A DNA stretch of 64,000 nt, taken from the NCBI RefSeq assembly GCF_000300535.1, contig NZ_AMSH01000004.1, positions 1 to 64,000 of the forward strand, written 5' to 3'. The notes beneath the pieces are model-generated. The model searched no databases, had not been told where the DNA came from, and saw only the letters and a program-made list of their open reading frames with translations. The number at the start of each line of letters is the position of its first letter. The first letter of the stretch is position 1. The DNA is from Bacillus xiamenensis (GTDB taxonomy: Bacteria > Bacillota > Bacilli > Bacillales > Bacillaceae). This document shows, in pieces, positions 1-10,280 of this stretch. Position numbers and translations under genes: made by a program.

Positions 1-21
1 CATGGATTGAATCAATCCATG
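1..21. terminator. Inverted repeat downstream of thiE
   Basis: CATGGATTGA pairs with its complement across a short loop, directly after the thiE stop codon. It is in the right place for the terminator of the thiM-thiE unit, but the expected T-tract lies outside the window, so the call is tentative. Confidence 0.45.
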
Positions 22-32
22 CCTTCTACAGG

Positions 33-1512
<1,480 letters not shown>

Positions 1513-1529
1513 CAGTATCATCCTCCCTT

Positions 1530-2417
1530 TTACTCTGCATCCCAAACATAGGATTTTGTATGCTTTAACCATTCTCTTGCTGCAAAGGACAAGTAGCGGT
1601 CCTTTCGCCAAATGACACCCAAATGCCATGGAATAGACGGATTTAAGGAAATAACCCTCACCTTTTCAGGATCTAGATCACGGCAGATCCGTTCAGGCAA
1701 AAGCCCGATCCCAAGGTTCTCAGCTACCATTTCACTTATGAAATCCCATTGTGACGTTTCATAAATGACGTTTGGTCTGAACCCCGCATTCATACATTCA
1801 TTCAAGATTCGGCTGTGCAGGACGAAATCCTCTCTAAAGAAAATAAAAGACTCTTCCTTTAAGTCGGCTAAATGCACCTCATCACGTCCTGCCATCGGAT
1901 GCGATGGATGCGTCACAAGCTTCATATTTTCTTTAATAATGGTGTATGTATGAAAAATTTTATCATTTGCAGGCAGAACAATCACACCAATATCTAACGA
2001 CCCATCCTCGACCCCTTCCTCTACTTTAATGGAGCCGTGCTCCACCAATTGAAAGGTGACATCTGGATAATGCTGGCGGAATTCTCCCATGACATTTGGG
2101 AAAAAACTTGATCCAATCATAGGCGGCAGTCCTATTCGGATATGTCCTTTTTTCACATGCATGACATCATTTAATTCACTTGTTAAATTCTGAAATGATT
2201 GTGTGATTTCACTCGCCTGTGTATACATGGTTTGTCCAGCATCTGTCATTTCAACCTGCCTGCCATTACGGTAAAACAACTGCACCCCCAGTTCATCCTC
2301 TAGGTTTTTGACCATCTTGGAAATGGTCGGCTGCGACACATAAAGGGATTGTGATGCTTTCGTAAAACTCTTTAACCTTGCCACTTCTAAGAAATATGTT
2401 AAATGTCTGATGTCCAT
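1530..2417 (-). CDS. ywbI: LysR-type regulator YwbI (CidR-like)
   Basis: A 295-residue LysR regulator. The N-terminal winged helix-turn-helix is seen in [18 protein letters not shown] and [17 protein letters not shown]. The C-terminal periplasmic-binding-protein-like effector domain follows. It is divergent from the cidA/cidB-like pair, as ywbI is in B. subtilis, where relatives respond to overflow metabolites such as acetate; that role is inferred here. The start at 2417 is chosen because the frame ATG further upstream lacks a site, whereas AAAGGGTG lies 6 nt before MDIRHL. Effector identity cannot be read from the sequence. Confidence 0.92.
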   Translation of the reverse strand: MDIRHLTYFLEVARLKSFTKASQSLYVSQPTISKMVKNLEDELGVQLFYRNGRQVEMTDAGQTMYTQASEITQSFQNLTSELNDVMHVKKGHIRIGLPPMIGSSFFPNVMGEFRQHYPDVTFQLVEHGSIKVEEGVEDGSLDIGVIVLPANDKIFHTYTIIKENMKLVTHPSHPMAGRDEVHLADLKEESFIFFREDFVLHSRILNECMNAGFRPNVIYETSQWDFISEMVAENLGIGLLPERICRDLDPEKVRVISLNPSIPWHLGVIWRKDRYLSFAAREWLKHTKSYVWDAE

Positions 2418-2582
2418 ATGATTCACCCTTTCTATAGACAAAAGGAATAATAACTATTCAATATATGTATTTTACCTATAATGAAACGTGCTGTACACTT
2501 TAAAGTAAGCTCACCGATTAGAACGTTGTTTTGTTTTTGTGAAACAGTGAACAATTTATATAGAAAAAGGAGTGAACAGAAA

Positions 2583-2966
2583 GTGCAATTGCTCAGAACG
2601 CCGCTGATGGCTATCCTTCAGATTATGGCTTTATTTGTTTTTGCGAAATTGATGAATGTGCTGGCGGCCTTTTTGCATTTAAGAATTCCGGGCACAATCT
2701 TAGGCATTCTTGTCATTTTCTTATTACTTCATTTTAACATCATTCAATTAAAATGGATTGAACTTGGCGCCGTATGGCTGCTTGGAGAACTGCTGCTGTT
2801 CTTTATCCCTTCAGCAGTAGGTGTGATTGATTATGGAACATTGCTTTCTCAGTCTGGCACAAGTATTGTCCTTGTTGTTTTACTTAGTACCTTTGTGGTC
2901 ATGCTCTCGACTGGCATGATGACGCAGATGATTGCGAAAAGAAAGGAGCGAAAAAAGCTATGTTAG
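2583..2966 (+). CDS. ywbH: CidA/LrgA-family holin-like protein YwbH
   Basis: A 127-residue integral membrane protein with four hydrophobic segments, including IPGTILGILVIFLLL and an ELLLFFIPSAVGV stretch typical of CidA/LrgA. The family was first described as holin-like and is now also linked to export or uptake of small carboxylates in overflow metabolism. A long frame extends upstream, but GTG at 2583 lies 10 nt after AAGGAG and gives the usual length. It overlaps the following cidB-like gene by 7 bp. Divergence from ywbI suggests control by that regulator. Confidence 0.9.
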   Translation: MQLLRTPLMAILQIMALFVFAKLMNVLAAFLHLRIPGTILGILVIFLLLHFNIIQLKWIELGAVWLLGELLLFFIPSAVGVIDYGTLLSQSGTSIVLVVLLSTFVVMLSTGMMTQMIAKRKERKKLC

Positions 2967-3640
2967 TTGGCGGACTATTTCTGATCTTAACGATTCTGAT
3001 CTATATCGGCTCAAAAGCGGTTTACAAACGGCATCCGAAAGTCTACGTCTCCCCTTTACTTGTGACCCCTGTCGTCCTTGTGGCCTTGCTGTTAATCGTG
3101 AACATTCCTTACGACGCTTACAATCAAGGCGGGAAATGGCTGACAAATATGCTTCAGCCTGCGACTGTGGCATTTGCCATTCCTTTATATAAGTATTTTC
3201 ACATTCTGAAGAAGCATGCAGTCGAAATCATTCTGAATGTGGCCTGCGGTTCTGTCGTTGCCATTTTATCAACAGCATTTATCGCCAAATGGTTTCATTT
3301 GGACACGGGCCTTATTGAGAGCCTCGTCCCAAGGTCCGTCACAACACCTGTTGCAATGAGCGTGTCTGAAATGATTGGCGGCATGCCGTCCGTTACGGCT
3401 GTTTTCGTCATTTTAACAGCCCTATTTGGCTCGATCATTGGCCCATTGGTCATCCGTTATTTCCGCATTGATAATGACATTGCAATGGGCGTCCTGCTTG
3501 GTACAGGAGCTCACGGTGCAGGAACATCGAAGGCCTTTGAACTGAGCTCCGTCTCAGGCACGATCTCAAGTGTATCCATGATTATTTCAGCCATTATTAC
3601 ATTATGTGCAGCGCCTATCCTCATGTCGTTTGCCTTATAG
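2960..3640 (+). CDS. ywbG: CidB/LrgB-family membrane protein YwbG
   Basis: A 226-residue polytopic membrane protein of the LrgB family, partner of the CidA-like protein encoded just before it and overlapping by 7 bp. Diagnostic stretches are LVPRSVTTPVAM (about residues 120-131), the segment around IGPLVIRYF and GTGAHGAGTSKAFE near residues 185-198, all conserved in LrgB/CidB. It acts in the cytoplasmic membrane with YwbH. Length is normal. The gene ends in a shared hairpin terminator facing ywbD. Confidence 0.93.
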   Translation: MLVGGLFLILTILIYIGSKAVYKRHPKVYVSPLLVTPVVLVALLLIVNIPYDAYNQGGKWLTNMLQPATVAFAIPLYKYFHILKKHAVEIILNVACGSVVAILSTAFIAKWFHLDTGLIESLVPRSVTTPVAMSVSEMIGGMPSVTAVFVILTALFGSIIGPLVIRYFRIDNDIAMGVLLGTGAHGAGTSKAFELSSVSGTISSVSMIISAIITLCAAPILMSFAL

Positions 3641-3679
3641 AAAAAGCCATTTCCCCTTATCGGAAAATGGCTTTTTTCT
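3641..3679. terminator. Bidirectional terminator between ywbG and ywbD
   Basis: The arms AAAAAGCCATTTCC and GGAAAATGGCTTTTTT form a stable stem with A-tract and T-tract flanks, so it can serve both converging genes. Confidence 0.85.
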
Positions 3680-4861
3680 TTAAGCTTGGATGAAGACAAC
3701 CTTTAAATAGTTCCCCTCGGGATAATTTTTTGTTGTACGGAAGTCCTCAGGGAGTGTATATTCTTCAAGAATACGATACGTCTTCCCTGATTCTTTAAAG
3801 GCCTGTGCAATAAATCCTTTAAACTTTTTCATCCCAAATGCACTGCTATTGGTTGATGCCACAATGACGCCGTTTTCAGCTGTGATCTGGATGGCTTCTT
3901 TTAATAGTTTCTTATAATCCTTCGCCGCACTGAATGTGTGTTTCTTCGTTCGTGCAAAGGAAGGCGGATCCAAGATGACTAGATCATAGGTCCAGCCTTT
4001 TTTCGCCGCAAACGGAAAGTATTTAAATACGTCCATGACTTTAATATCCTGCTCTTCCACGTCAATTCCATTCACTTCAAACTGCTCGGCTGTCTTTTTT
4101 AAACTGCGATTTGCGACATCCACACTTGTCGTACGGCTCGCTCCGCCAAGCACTGCTGCCACCGAGAAAGCGCCGGTATAAGAAAACGTATTAAGAACGG
4201 TCTTTCCTTTTGCATAGCGATCTCGAATTGCTTTTCTTACATGACGCTGATCAAGGAAAATGCCTGTCATTGCACCATCATTTAAGTAAACTGCCACGTT
4301 CATCCCGTTTTCTTTCACGATAAGAGGAAAGTCACCTTTCTCTCCCTTCACAAAATCGTCGTCCTCAATATATTGTCCAGATGTATCAAATCGTTTCTTT
4401 TCATAAATTCCTTTATAGTCAGGGTACACCTGCTCAAGCGCAGTCAATACCTCTGCTTTAAATGTATAAACACCTTCACTATACCATTGGATGAGATAGA
4501 ATCCGTCATAATAATCAATCGTGAATCCACCAATTCCATCTCCCTCTCCATTGAACACACGAAAAGCCGTTGTCTGCGCATCACGAAATAAATGCGTTCT
4601 ACTTTTCGCTGCCTGCTCCAGCTTAGAGACAAAAAAGGCTTGATCTATTGTTTCGTTCGCATCAAAGGAAAGCACCCAGCCAATCCCTTTATTTTGCACA
4701 CCATAATACCCTTTTCCTAAAAAAGAGCCTCTTTCATCCACCCATTCAATGAGCTCGCCTTCCTGTACACCGTTCACACGCGATACAGCATCTTTTGAAA
4801 TAAGCGGATATCCCTTTTTCACTTGTTCTGCAAATGTTTGTTTTAATGAGATTTTTTTCAT
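3680..4861 (-). CDS. ywbD: 23S rRNA methyltransferase YwbD (RlmI/RlmQ family)
   Basis: SAM-dependent rRNA methyltransferase of 393 residues. An N-terminal PUA-like domain (about 1-75) precedes a Rossmann methyltransferase with motif I at NTFSYTGAFSVAA, an acidic residue after the second strand (TTSVDVANRS) and motif IV LVILDPPSFA. The family is usually annotated RlmI (m5C1962). The segment VIVASTNSSAF, where RlmI-type m5C enzymes carry the catalytic cysteine, has no Cys, so an m5C activity is doubtful; a different target such as that of RlmQ-type enzymes is my inference. ATG at 4861 follows AAGG by 9 nt; an in-frame ATG three codons upstream is the alternative. Confidence 0.88.
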   Translation of the reverse strand: MKKISLKQTFAEQVKKGYPLISKDAVSRVNGVQEGELIEWVDERGSFLGKGYYGVQNKGIGWVLSFDANETIDQAFFVSKLEQAAKSRTHLFRDAQTTAFRVFNGEGDGIGGFTIDYYDGFYLIQWYSEGVYTFKAEVLTALEQVYPDYKGIYEKKRFDTSGQYIEDDDFVKGEKGDFPLIVKENGMNVAVYLNDGAMTGIFLDQRHVRKAIRDRYAKGKTVLNTFSYTGAFSVAAVLGGASRTTSVDVANRSLKKTAEQFEVNGIDVEEQDIKVMDVFKYFPFAAKKGWTYDLVILDPPSFARTKKHTFSAAKDYKKLLKEAIQITAENGVIVASTNSSAFGMKKFKGFIAQAFKESGKTYRILEEYTLPEDFRTTKNYPEGNYLKVVFIQA

Positions 4862-4979
4862 TTTTGTCATCCTTATCCTAAATTGACTCTCTCTATCCTA
4901 CCATATGAATGTATACGTTACTTCTATTATGATAAGATGAGGAGAAAAATATCAACATGACATAGAGGAGGCTCTTCTT

Positions 4980-5363
4980 TTGACAACATTACGCTTAGAT
5001 CATACAGGTATTATGGTTACAGATATTGATCAGTCCATTGATTTTTATGAAAAGGTTGTGGGCATGAAATTAAAGGATCGAATCACACATACAAACGGAG
5101 TCATTGAGCTTGCATTTCTTGGATTCAAAGACGAAGCAGAGACAGAAGTTGAGCTCATTCAGGGCTACAGCAGTGATCTGCCATCTGAAGGAAAGGTTCA
5201 TCATCTCGCCTTCACAACAGACAATATTCACGCTGAATTCAATCGTATTCAAAAGCTGCAAATTGAATTAATTGATGAAGAAATCACAACATTGCCAAAT
5301 GGATATTGCTACTTCTTTTTCAGAGGACCTGACCAAGAATGGATTGAATTCTTTCAGCGCTAA
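4980..5363 (+). CDS. ywbC: VOC-family glyoxalase YwbC
   Basis: A 127-residue glyoxalase I-like protein of the vicinal-oxygen-chelate fold: beta-alpha-beta-beta-beta units beginning LDHTGIMVTDID and ending PDQEWIEFFQR. Candidate metal ligands are the His near the N-terminus (LDHTG), Glu of VELIQ, His of HHLAF and the Glu of EWIEF. B. subtilis YwbC acts in methylglyoxal detoxification; the same role is inferred. It starts with TTG, 8 nt after GAGGAGG. It stands alone, divergent from ywbD. Confidence 0.88.
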   Translation: MTTLRLDHTGIMVTDIDQSIDFYEKVVGMKLKDRITHTNGVIELAFLGFKDEAETEVELIQGYSSDLPSEGKVHHLAFTTDNIHAEFNRIQKLQIELIDEEITTLPNGYCYFFFRGPDQEWIEFFQR

Positions 5364-5421
5364 TATTTCCTAGGAAATGCATGTCATATTAGGGGCTTTT
5401 CACATTTGTGAACATGCTTAA

Positions 5422-5550
5422 GACGGGCATTACCTGTTTATCGGTGCCGTCTTCCTTGCCACCATTGTACTTCTTCATTTATTGAGTGAATTTGTTCATT
5501 CTAGTCACTTCATTTTTCAACAAAAGAAAAAGAGTAAGAGCATGTATCCC
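5422..5550 (+). pseudogene. Possible 3' remnant of a membrane transporter gene
   Basis: After an in-frame TAA at 5419-5421, frame 3 reads GHYLFIGAVFLATIVLLHLL followed by SEFVHSSHFIFQQKKK. This is a hydrophobic helix and basic tail like the C-terminal end of an MFS permease. No start codon or ribosome site precedes it, and it runs into the glnQ terminator. It may be the decayed end of a gene deleted between ywbC and glnQ. It may also be chance. Confidence 0.3.
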
Positions 5551-5569
5551 TGCTCTTACTCTTTTTTTA
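5527..5569. terminator. Terminator of glnQ
   Basis: AAAAGAGTAAGAGCA pairs with TGCTCTTACTCTTTT around an 8-nt loop, with A/T-tracts on both sides. It lies right after the glnQ stop codon. Confidence 0.88.
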
Positions 5570-6295
5570 TAACACCTTACTAAGAAATAATTTTGTACGC
5601 TCGTGCTGCGGGTTTCCAAAGAGTGCTTCTGGTTTGTCTTCTTCGACGATATATCCACCGTCCATAAAGATCACGCGGTCTCCAACCTCTCTAGCAAAGC
5701 CCATTTCATGTGTGACGACAATCATCGTCATCCCTTCGACTGCTAGTTGTTTCATGACAGCTAATACATCCCCAACGACCTCAGGGTCAAGCGCAGATGT
5801 CGGCTCATCGAATAATAGCACTTTCGGGTCCATCGCCAAGGCTCTTGCAATGGCGACACGCTGCTTTTGGCCACCGGATAATTGGTTAGGGTAGCTTTTG
5901 GCTTTGTCTTTTAAGCCGACTTTTTCAAGCAAGTCTATAGCTTTTTCGACTGCCGCCTTCTTTTCGACACCTTTTACTTTAATTGGTGCGATCGTGATAT
6001 TTTCTAAAACGGTTTTATGAGGAAATAAATTAAAGTGCTGAAACACCATGCCCACTTCTTGTCGTACTTTATTGATGTTGACCTTTGGGTCTGTAATCGT
6101 ATGTCCATTGACAACGACCTCTCCAGCCGTAATATCCTCTAATTTATTGAGACATCTTAAAAACGTGCTTTTTCCTGACCCAGAAGGACCAATAACACAC
6201 ACGACTTCCTTTTCCTCGATGACTGCATTAATATCCTTTAAGACTTCGTTTTCACCAAAGGATTTCTTTAAATTTTTCACCGTAATCATACTCAT
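5567..6295 (-). CDS. glnQ: Amino-acid ABC transporter ATPase GlnQ
   Basis: Cytosolic ATPase (242 residues) that powers uptake of a polar amino acid, probably glutamine. Walker [10 protein letters not shown] (about 35-43), Q-loop [11 protein letters not shown], signature LSGGQKQR, Walker [12 protein letters not shown] and switch His in VVTHEM are all intact. It overlaps the permease gene by 4 bp and is the last gene of glnH-glnP-glnQ. B. subtilis has two permeases (GlnM and GlnP); only one is present here, so GlnP presumably forms a homodimer. Confidence 0.94.
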   Translation of the reverse strand: MSMITVKNLKKSFGENEVLKDINAVIEEKEVVCVIGPSGSGKSTFLRCLNKLEDITAGEVVVNGHTITDPKVNINKVRQEVGMVFQHFNLFPHKTVLENITIAPIKVKGVEKKAAVEKAIDLLEKVGLKDKAKSYPNQLSGGQKQRVAIARALAMDPKVLLFDEPTSALDPEVVGDVLAVMKQLAVEGMTMIVVTHEMGFAREVGDRVIFMDGGYIVEEDKPEALFGNPQHERTKLFLSKVL

Positions 6296-6936
6296 TTCAC
6301 ATCAAATCTCCTTTCTGCGTAACTAGCCAGTAGAGAAAGTAAATAAATGATCACGAAATAAATGACACCGACAATGAGCCAGACATTCAAAGGATCAAAT
6401 GTAGCCGATGCTTGAACTTGTCCCCTCTGCATGATATCGGCAATCCCGATAATGGATAAGAGTGACGTGTCCTTCAAGCTGATGATGGCTTGGTTGGTAA
6501 TGGCTGGAAGCATGCGACGAAATGCCTGTGGAAGGACGATAAAGCGCATGTTTTGCCCACCTGTAAATCCTAAAGAGCGTGCGGCTTCTGTTTGTCCTTT
6601 GTCAATGGACTGAATTCCTGCACGAATAATTTCTGAGAAATAAGCCCCCGCATTAATCGCTACTGTAATAATCCCTGCCGGCACTCGATCAAGCGAGATA
6701 AATTCAAGTGTATTTAAACCAAAATAAATGAAAAATAGCTGTACGATAAATGGCGTACCTCGAATCGCATTCACAAAAACAAGTGCAATGAAATTCAAGA
6801 TTTTAAATGGTGACAAGCGGAATAATGCCACAATTAAACCGATAATAAACCCTAAAATGATGGCAACAACAAAGATATATAAAGTGGTTTGCAAACCATC
6901 CATTAAATACGGAAATGCATTAACAATCGTGTCCAT
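6292..6936 (-). CDS. glnP: Amino-acid ABC transporter permease GlnP
   Basis: A 214-residue His/Glu/Gln/Arg/opine-type permease with five hydrophobic segments. The EAA loop is clear: [28 protein letters not shown] (around 130-160). The family N-terminal stretch [17 protein letters not shown] is also present. It forms the transmembrane channel for GlnQ and receives the substrate from GlnH. It is separated from glnH by a hairpin that could lower its expression relative to the binding protein. Confidence 0.94.
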   Translation of the reverse strand: MDTIVNAFPYLMDGLQTTLYIFVVAIILGFIIGLIVALFRLSPFKILNFIALVFVNAIRGTPFIVQLFFIYFGLNTLEFISLDRVPAGIITVAINAGAYFSEIIRAGIQSIDKGQTEAARSLGFTGGQNMRFIVLPQAFRRMLPAITNQAIISLKDTSLLSIIGIADIMQRGQVQASATFDPLNVWLIVGVIYFVIIYLLSLLASYAERRFDVK

Positions 6937-6970
6937 GTTTCTCCCTCCCTAATTCACATACGGTTTACAC

Positions 6971-6996
6971 ATAAAGAAAGCGCGCTCGTAGCGCGC
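6971..6996 (-). terminator. Attenuating hairpin between glnH and glnP
   Basis: On the minus strand GCGCGC-TACGA-GCGCGC is followed by TTTCTTT. It sits in the 70-nt gap after glnH. It looks like a partial terminator or mRNA-stabilising stem that makes more binding protein than permease and ATPase. Confidence 0.65.
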
Positions 6997-7006
6997 CTCG
7001 CTTTTG

Positions 7007-7771
7007 TTATGACTTCAAATATTTTTCAATAATTTTGTCATATTCACCGTTTTTCTTTAGGTTCTCTAGGCCTTTATTGATTTTCTTCAATAGGTCTTGG
7101 TTTTTCCCCTTCATCACAGAGATACCATATTGGTCTCCATTCAAGCGGTCTCCAACTGTTTTCAATTTTAAATCTTGTTGAGCAATTGCATACGTAATGA
7201 CAGGATAATCTTCAATCAATGCGTCTGCATTTCCATTAGATACTTCTTGGAACATAGATGGACTATCATTAAATTGAACAACTTCATACCCATATTTATC
7301 AGCGTTATCAGATGCAAATTTCGCTCCTGTTGTCCCATTTTTAACCGCTAGCTTTTTCCCTTTTAAATCATCAATCGATTTGATGCTGCTGTCTTTCTTC
7401 ACAACAACTGTCAGTCCAGCGTCAAAGTATGGATCTGAGAAATCTACTTTCTTTTTACGCTCATCTGTAATACTCATTCCGCCCATTCCAACATCAAGCT
7501 GACCAGCTTGCATTGCTGGGATAATCCCTGAGAAGTCCATTGCTTCAAGCTTCACTTTAAAGCCTTGGTCTTTCGCAATTGCGTTAATTAAATCTACGTC
7601 TATTCCTTCATATTTACCGCCCTTTTCAAATTCAAATGGCGGATATGTTGTATCTATCCCAATTTTATATGTACCTTTGCTTTCTCCTGAACCGCTGTCC
7701 GATTTTGATCCACAGGCTGCCATGACGAGCACAACAATTAATCCCATGATCAGTAGCATCGATTTCTTCAT
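7007..7771 (-). CDS. glnH: Glutamine-type substrate-binding lipoprotein GlnH
   Basis: A 254-residue solute-binding protein anchored outside the membrane. The signal peptide ends in lipobox VMAAC (Cys about residue 20). The SBP_bac_3 domain starts YKIGIDTTYPPFEF and includes GMGGMSITDERKKKVDFSDPY, the typical ligand-binding block. It is the first gene of the gln operon, about 70 nt before glnP. A TnrA/GlnR-like box lies about 80 nt upstream, consistent with nitrogen-limitation control as known for B. subtilis glnQHMP. Confidence 0.94.
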   Translation of the reverse strand: MKKSMLLIMGLIVVLVMAACGSKSDSGSGESKGTYKIGIDTTYPPFEFEKGGKYEGIDVDLINAIAKDQGFKVKLEAMDFSGIIPAMQAGQLDVGMGGMSITDERKKKVDFSDPYFDAGLTVVVKKDSSIKSIDDLKGKKLAVKNGTTGAKFASDNADKYGYEVVQFNDSPSMFQEVSNGNADALIEDYPVITYAIAQQDLKLKTVGDRLNGDQYGISVMKGKNQDLLKKINKGLENLKKNGEYDKIIEKYLKS

Positions 7772-7824
7772 AAAACACGACCCCCTATTGTCAGTTTTGT
7801 CTAAATATTCGCAACAACAATCTT

Positions 7825-7866
7825 ACTATAACACGCTAAAGCTACGATGTGTGATATTTTTTATCA
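7825..7866 (-). promoter_or_regulatory. glnH promoter region with TnrA/GlnR-type box
   Basis: TGTGATATTTTTTATCA (7850-7866) matches the TGTNA-N7-TNACA consensus at all but one position. A TATAGT -10 (minus strand) lies at 7825-7830, which puts the box centre about 40 bp upstream of the start point. This suits nitrogen-responsive activation by TnrA. Confidence 0.6.
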
Positions 7867-7869
7867 ATA

Positions 7870-8198
7870 CCAAAGATCTATACAATTCTAGATCGATAGT
7901 CTCTTTAAATTTTACTTTTTTGCGAATAACTCATTTTATTCCGAAAGCAGAGTGATTCACAATATTTATGTTATAAAATCTCACAAAAAAAAATAAGGAT
8001 TACCCTTTAGAACCGACGTTTCTTTCTAATCTATGAAAAAATACTCTTCCACCGCCTTCCTCCCTCTATTAATATCGTGATATATTTTCTCCAACATCCT
8101 CTTTTTACCTAAAAAAATGCAAGCGTATACAAACGAGCGGTTATTCCCTTTATTTTTCACCAATGGTTGAATTTACATCAAAAAACATGTTTTACAAA
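7870..8198. other. AT-rich intergenic region without a visible gene
   Basis: No open frame with a ribosome site is seen on either strand between the glnH promoter and the ComA-like box of the rap gene. Confidence 0.6.
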
Positions 8199-8214
8199 TT
8201 GCGAGAGACCGCTT
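8199..8214 (+). promoter_or_regulatory. ComA-box-like operator upstream of rap
   Basis: TTGCGAGAGACCGCTT matches the ComA consensus TTGCGG-N4-CCGCAA at nine of twelve defined positions. It lies 72 nt before the rap start codon. ComA activates several rap-phr cassettes in B. subtilis, so this may place the cassette in the competence/quorum circuit. Confidence 0.6.
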
Positions 8215-8286
8215 AAAATATAAGAAGATACATTCAAATGAACGGGAATCGGAATACATGAATAGGTGAAGAAAGGAGGATGCCAA

Positions 8287-9372
8287 TTGGCAGAAACAGG
8301 TGTTTTATCGTCCGTCGATGTAGCAAACATGCTAAATGACTGGTATGTCATGATGAAAAAAAGAGAGATACAAGAAGCCATTCAACTAAAAGAAGACATT
8401 CTTCAAGCGTTTGATCAAATGGAAGAGAATCAGGACGTTTTACTTTACTATCAACTTCTAGAATACCGTTTCAAGGATTTAATCGAAGATACAGCTTCGT
8501 TAGATCATAGTCTTTTTGTTGATGAACATGCAATCCGGACAGATGATATGCTCAGCTACTATTTTTATTTCTTTAAAGGAATGTATGAAATGCGCAGAGG
8601 GAATCAGGATACAGCATTACACCATTTGAAATTGGCCGAGGATAAATTAGATCTCGTACATGATGACATTGAAAAAGCAGAATTCCATTATAAAACAGGG
8701 TGCCTATACTATAATATTAGGTCCACACTTCTCTCCATCCACCACTTGAAAATGGCTTCATCTATTTATGACGCAGATCCATGTTATGTGAAAAAATCAA
8801 TCAGCTGTCAAATGATGCTCGCTTTGAATTATGCTGATCAATCGAAATATGATGAGGCAGAAACTTTATTTGAACAAGTGATTCATTCACTAGAACAGAT
8901 GAAGGACCCAGATTTACTTGGTCACGCGTATTGCAATGCAGCCTTTATAAAAAGCTTAAGAAATGAATACAGTGAAGCTGTACCGCTCCTAGAAAAAGCT
9001 TTATTGATTGAGACATTCGAAACTTCTTCTCCAGGCGGCTATTTACTGGCCATGTATGCCTACACGAAAGCACTATTTAAGCTGAAAAAGCCTGGTTTGT
9101 TCCACTATTATGTACAGCTTTCACTTCAAAAAGCAGAAAATTTAAAACAACGAAACATTTCACTTAAATTATCAATTTTAGAAACACTCATGCTCCAGCC
9201 AGACAACATGATTGAGCAGATCATTTCTTATTGTGATCAATTAGAATCCATGAATTTCCTTGTTGATCTTGAGGCCATCTGTCAAGATGTAGCGGCATAC
9301 TTAACTGAAAATGGTCTTCATCAAGAATCAACTTATTTTTGGAACAAGGCGTTATCAATCAAAACTTGTTAA
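8287..9372 (+). CDS. Response regulator aspartate phosphatase (Rap family)
   Basis: A 361-residue all-helical TPR protein of the RRNPP group. The N-terminal three-helix bundle (about 1-70, VANMLNDWYVMMKKREIQEA) normally contacts the response regulator. The rest is TPR repeats, e.g. SKYDEAETLFEQVIHSLEQM and NEYSEAVPLLEKALLIE. Such proteins dephosphorylate Spo0F or block ComA-type regulators until bound by a Phr pentapeptide. The frame opens at a GTG (8266), but TTG at 8287 follows AAGGAGG by 7 nt and gives the standard length. The phr gene follows 16 nt downstream. The regulator target cannot be told from sequence. Confidence 0.9.
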   Translation: MAETGVLSSVDVANMLNDWYVMMKKREIQEAIQLKEDILQAFDQMEENQDVLLYYQLLEYRFKDLIEDTASLDHSLFVDEHAIRTDDMLSYYFYFFKGMYEMRRGNQDTALHHLKLAEDKLDLVHDDIEKAEFHYKTGCLYYNIRSTLLSIHHLKMASSIYDADPCYVKKSISCQMMLALNYADQSKYDEAETLFEQVIHSLEQMKDPDLLGHAYCNAAFIKSLRNEYSEAVPLLEKALLIETFETSSPGGYLLAMYAYTKALFKLKKPGLFHYYVQLSLQKAENLKQRNISLKLSILETLMLQPDNMIEQIISYCDQLESMNFLVDLEAICQDVAAYLTENGLHQESTYFWNKALSIKTC

Positions 9373-9388
9373 GAAGATGGAGTGATGT

Positions 9389-9541
9389 ATGATGAAGAAA
9401 TGGCTTATTTTAAGTTCAATTTTTGCACTCTTGATCACAGGTGTTTTCATTGGTACTTCTACCCAAAAAGGCAGCCAATCTGCCCAATCACAAGATGAGG
9501 GTACGATCATTCAAAAGAGAGATCGCGGAACCAACCCTTAA
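9389..9541 (+). CDS. Phr-type pheromone precursor
   Basis: A 50-codon frame immediately after rap. It has a Lys-containing N-terminus (MMKKW), a hydrophobic signal core (LILSSIFALLITGVFIG), a polar Gln/Ser-rich spacer and the C-terminal end QKRDRGTNP. This is the classic Phr layout: Sec export, then cleavage to a C-terminal penta- or hexapeptide. DRGTN and DRGTNP resemble the R-G-x pattern of known Phr peptides such as ERGMT. GGAG lies 6 nt before ATG 9389 and 9 nt before the next ATG at 9392. It presumably inhibits the upstream Rap after Opp import. The exact mature peptide is inference. Confidence 0.82.
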   Translation: MMKKWLILSSIFALLITGVFIGTSTQKGSQSAQSQDEGTIIQKRDRGTNP

Positions 9542-9550
9542 TACGACTGA

Positions 9551-9588
9551 AAAGAGTAGCTGTGATCATAACCAGCTACTCTTTTTTA
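9551..9588. terminator. Bidirectional terminator between phr and ywaC
   Basis: AAGAGTAGCTG and CAGCTACTCTT form an 11-bp stem with T-tracts on both sides. It serves the converging rap-phr and ywaC units. Confidence 0.87.
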
Positions 9589-9592
9589 TCTG

Positions 9593-10225
9593 CTAATCAA
9601 TTTCTCGTTTGATATTTTGCATTTTTTCATCTAAGTAATGGGCGATATCTGCCGCTTCCTTTAGCTCATCGGTGAGCTGATGAGGGACATCATTTTGCAG
9701 TTTATAATAGATTTTATGTTCAAGACTCGCCCAAAAATCCATCGCAATGGTCCGCACCTGAATCTCAACCTTCACATGCTCCACACGATTCGTTAAGTAG
9801 ACAGGAATTTCAACAATTAAATGCAGACTTCTATAACCATTTGGTTTTGGATCTTGAATGTAATCCTTTACCTCAAGAATCTTTAAATCCTCTCTTTGCC
9901 TCAGCACATCAATAATGTTATAGATATCTTGAATAAAAGAGCAGATGATGCGGACACCAGCGATATCATGAATATGCTCCTTGGCACATTGTGTGGTGAT
10001 GTCGCACCCTTTCCTTGCTAGTTTGTTCACGATGCTTTCAAAGGATTTGATGCGTGATTTTGTATGCTCTATTGGATTGTGTCCATGGATTAAATTATAT
10101 TCCTGACTAATGATCGAAAACTTTGTATCCATTTCATCTAATGCAAATTTATATACTAATAATTCATTTTTCCAGTCTTCCATGACACTTTTCAAATCTT
10201 CTACATGAGTTGCTGACATATTCAT
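9593..10225 (-). CDS. ywaC: Small alarmone synthetase YwaC (SasA/RelP)
   Basis: Makes (p)ppGpp or pGpp from ATP and GDP/GTP/GMP under cell-envelope stress. The 210-residue protein is nearly all synthetase domain: HDIAGVRIICSF (about 100-111), PKPNGYRSLHLI (the G-loop, about 133-144) and VEIQVRTIAMDFWASLEHKIYYK are conserved. No hydrolase, TGS or ACT domain exists, as expected. It closely resembles B. subtilis YwaC in length and motif spacing. An ECF-type promoter upstream supports stress induction. It is a single-gene unit. Confidence 0.96.
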   Translation of the reverse strand: MNMSATHVEDLKSVMEDWKNELLVYKFALDEMDTKFSIISQEYNLIHGHNPIEHTKSRIKSFESIVNKLARKGCDITTQCAKEHIHDIAGVRIICSFIQDIYNIIDVLRQREDLKILEVKDYIQDPKPNGYRSLHLIVEIPVYLTNRVEHVKVEIQVRTIAMDFWASLEHKIYYKLQNDVPHQLTDELKEAADIAHYLDEKMQNIKREID

Positions 10226-10280
10226 TTCTCTTTGTCATCTCCTTTTGGCAAACAGCTGTTACACCGCTTTCCGTTTACTA

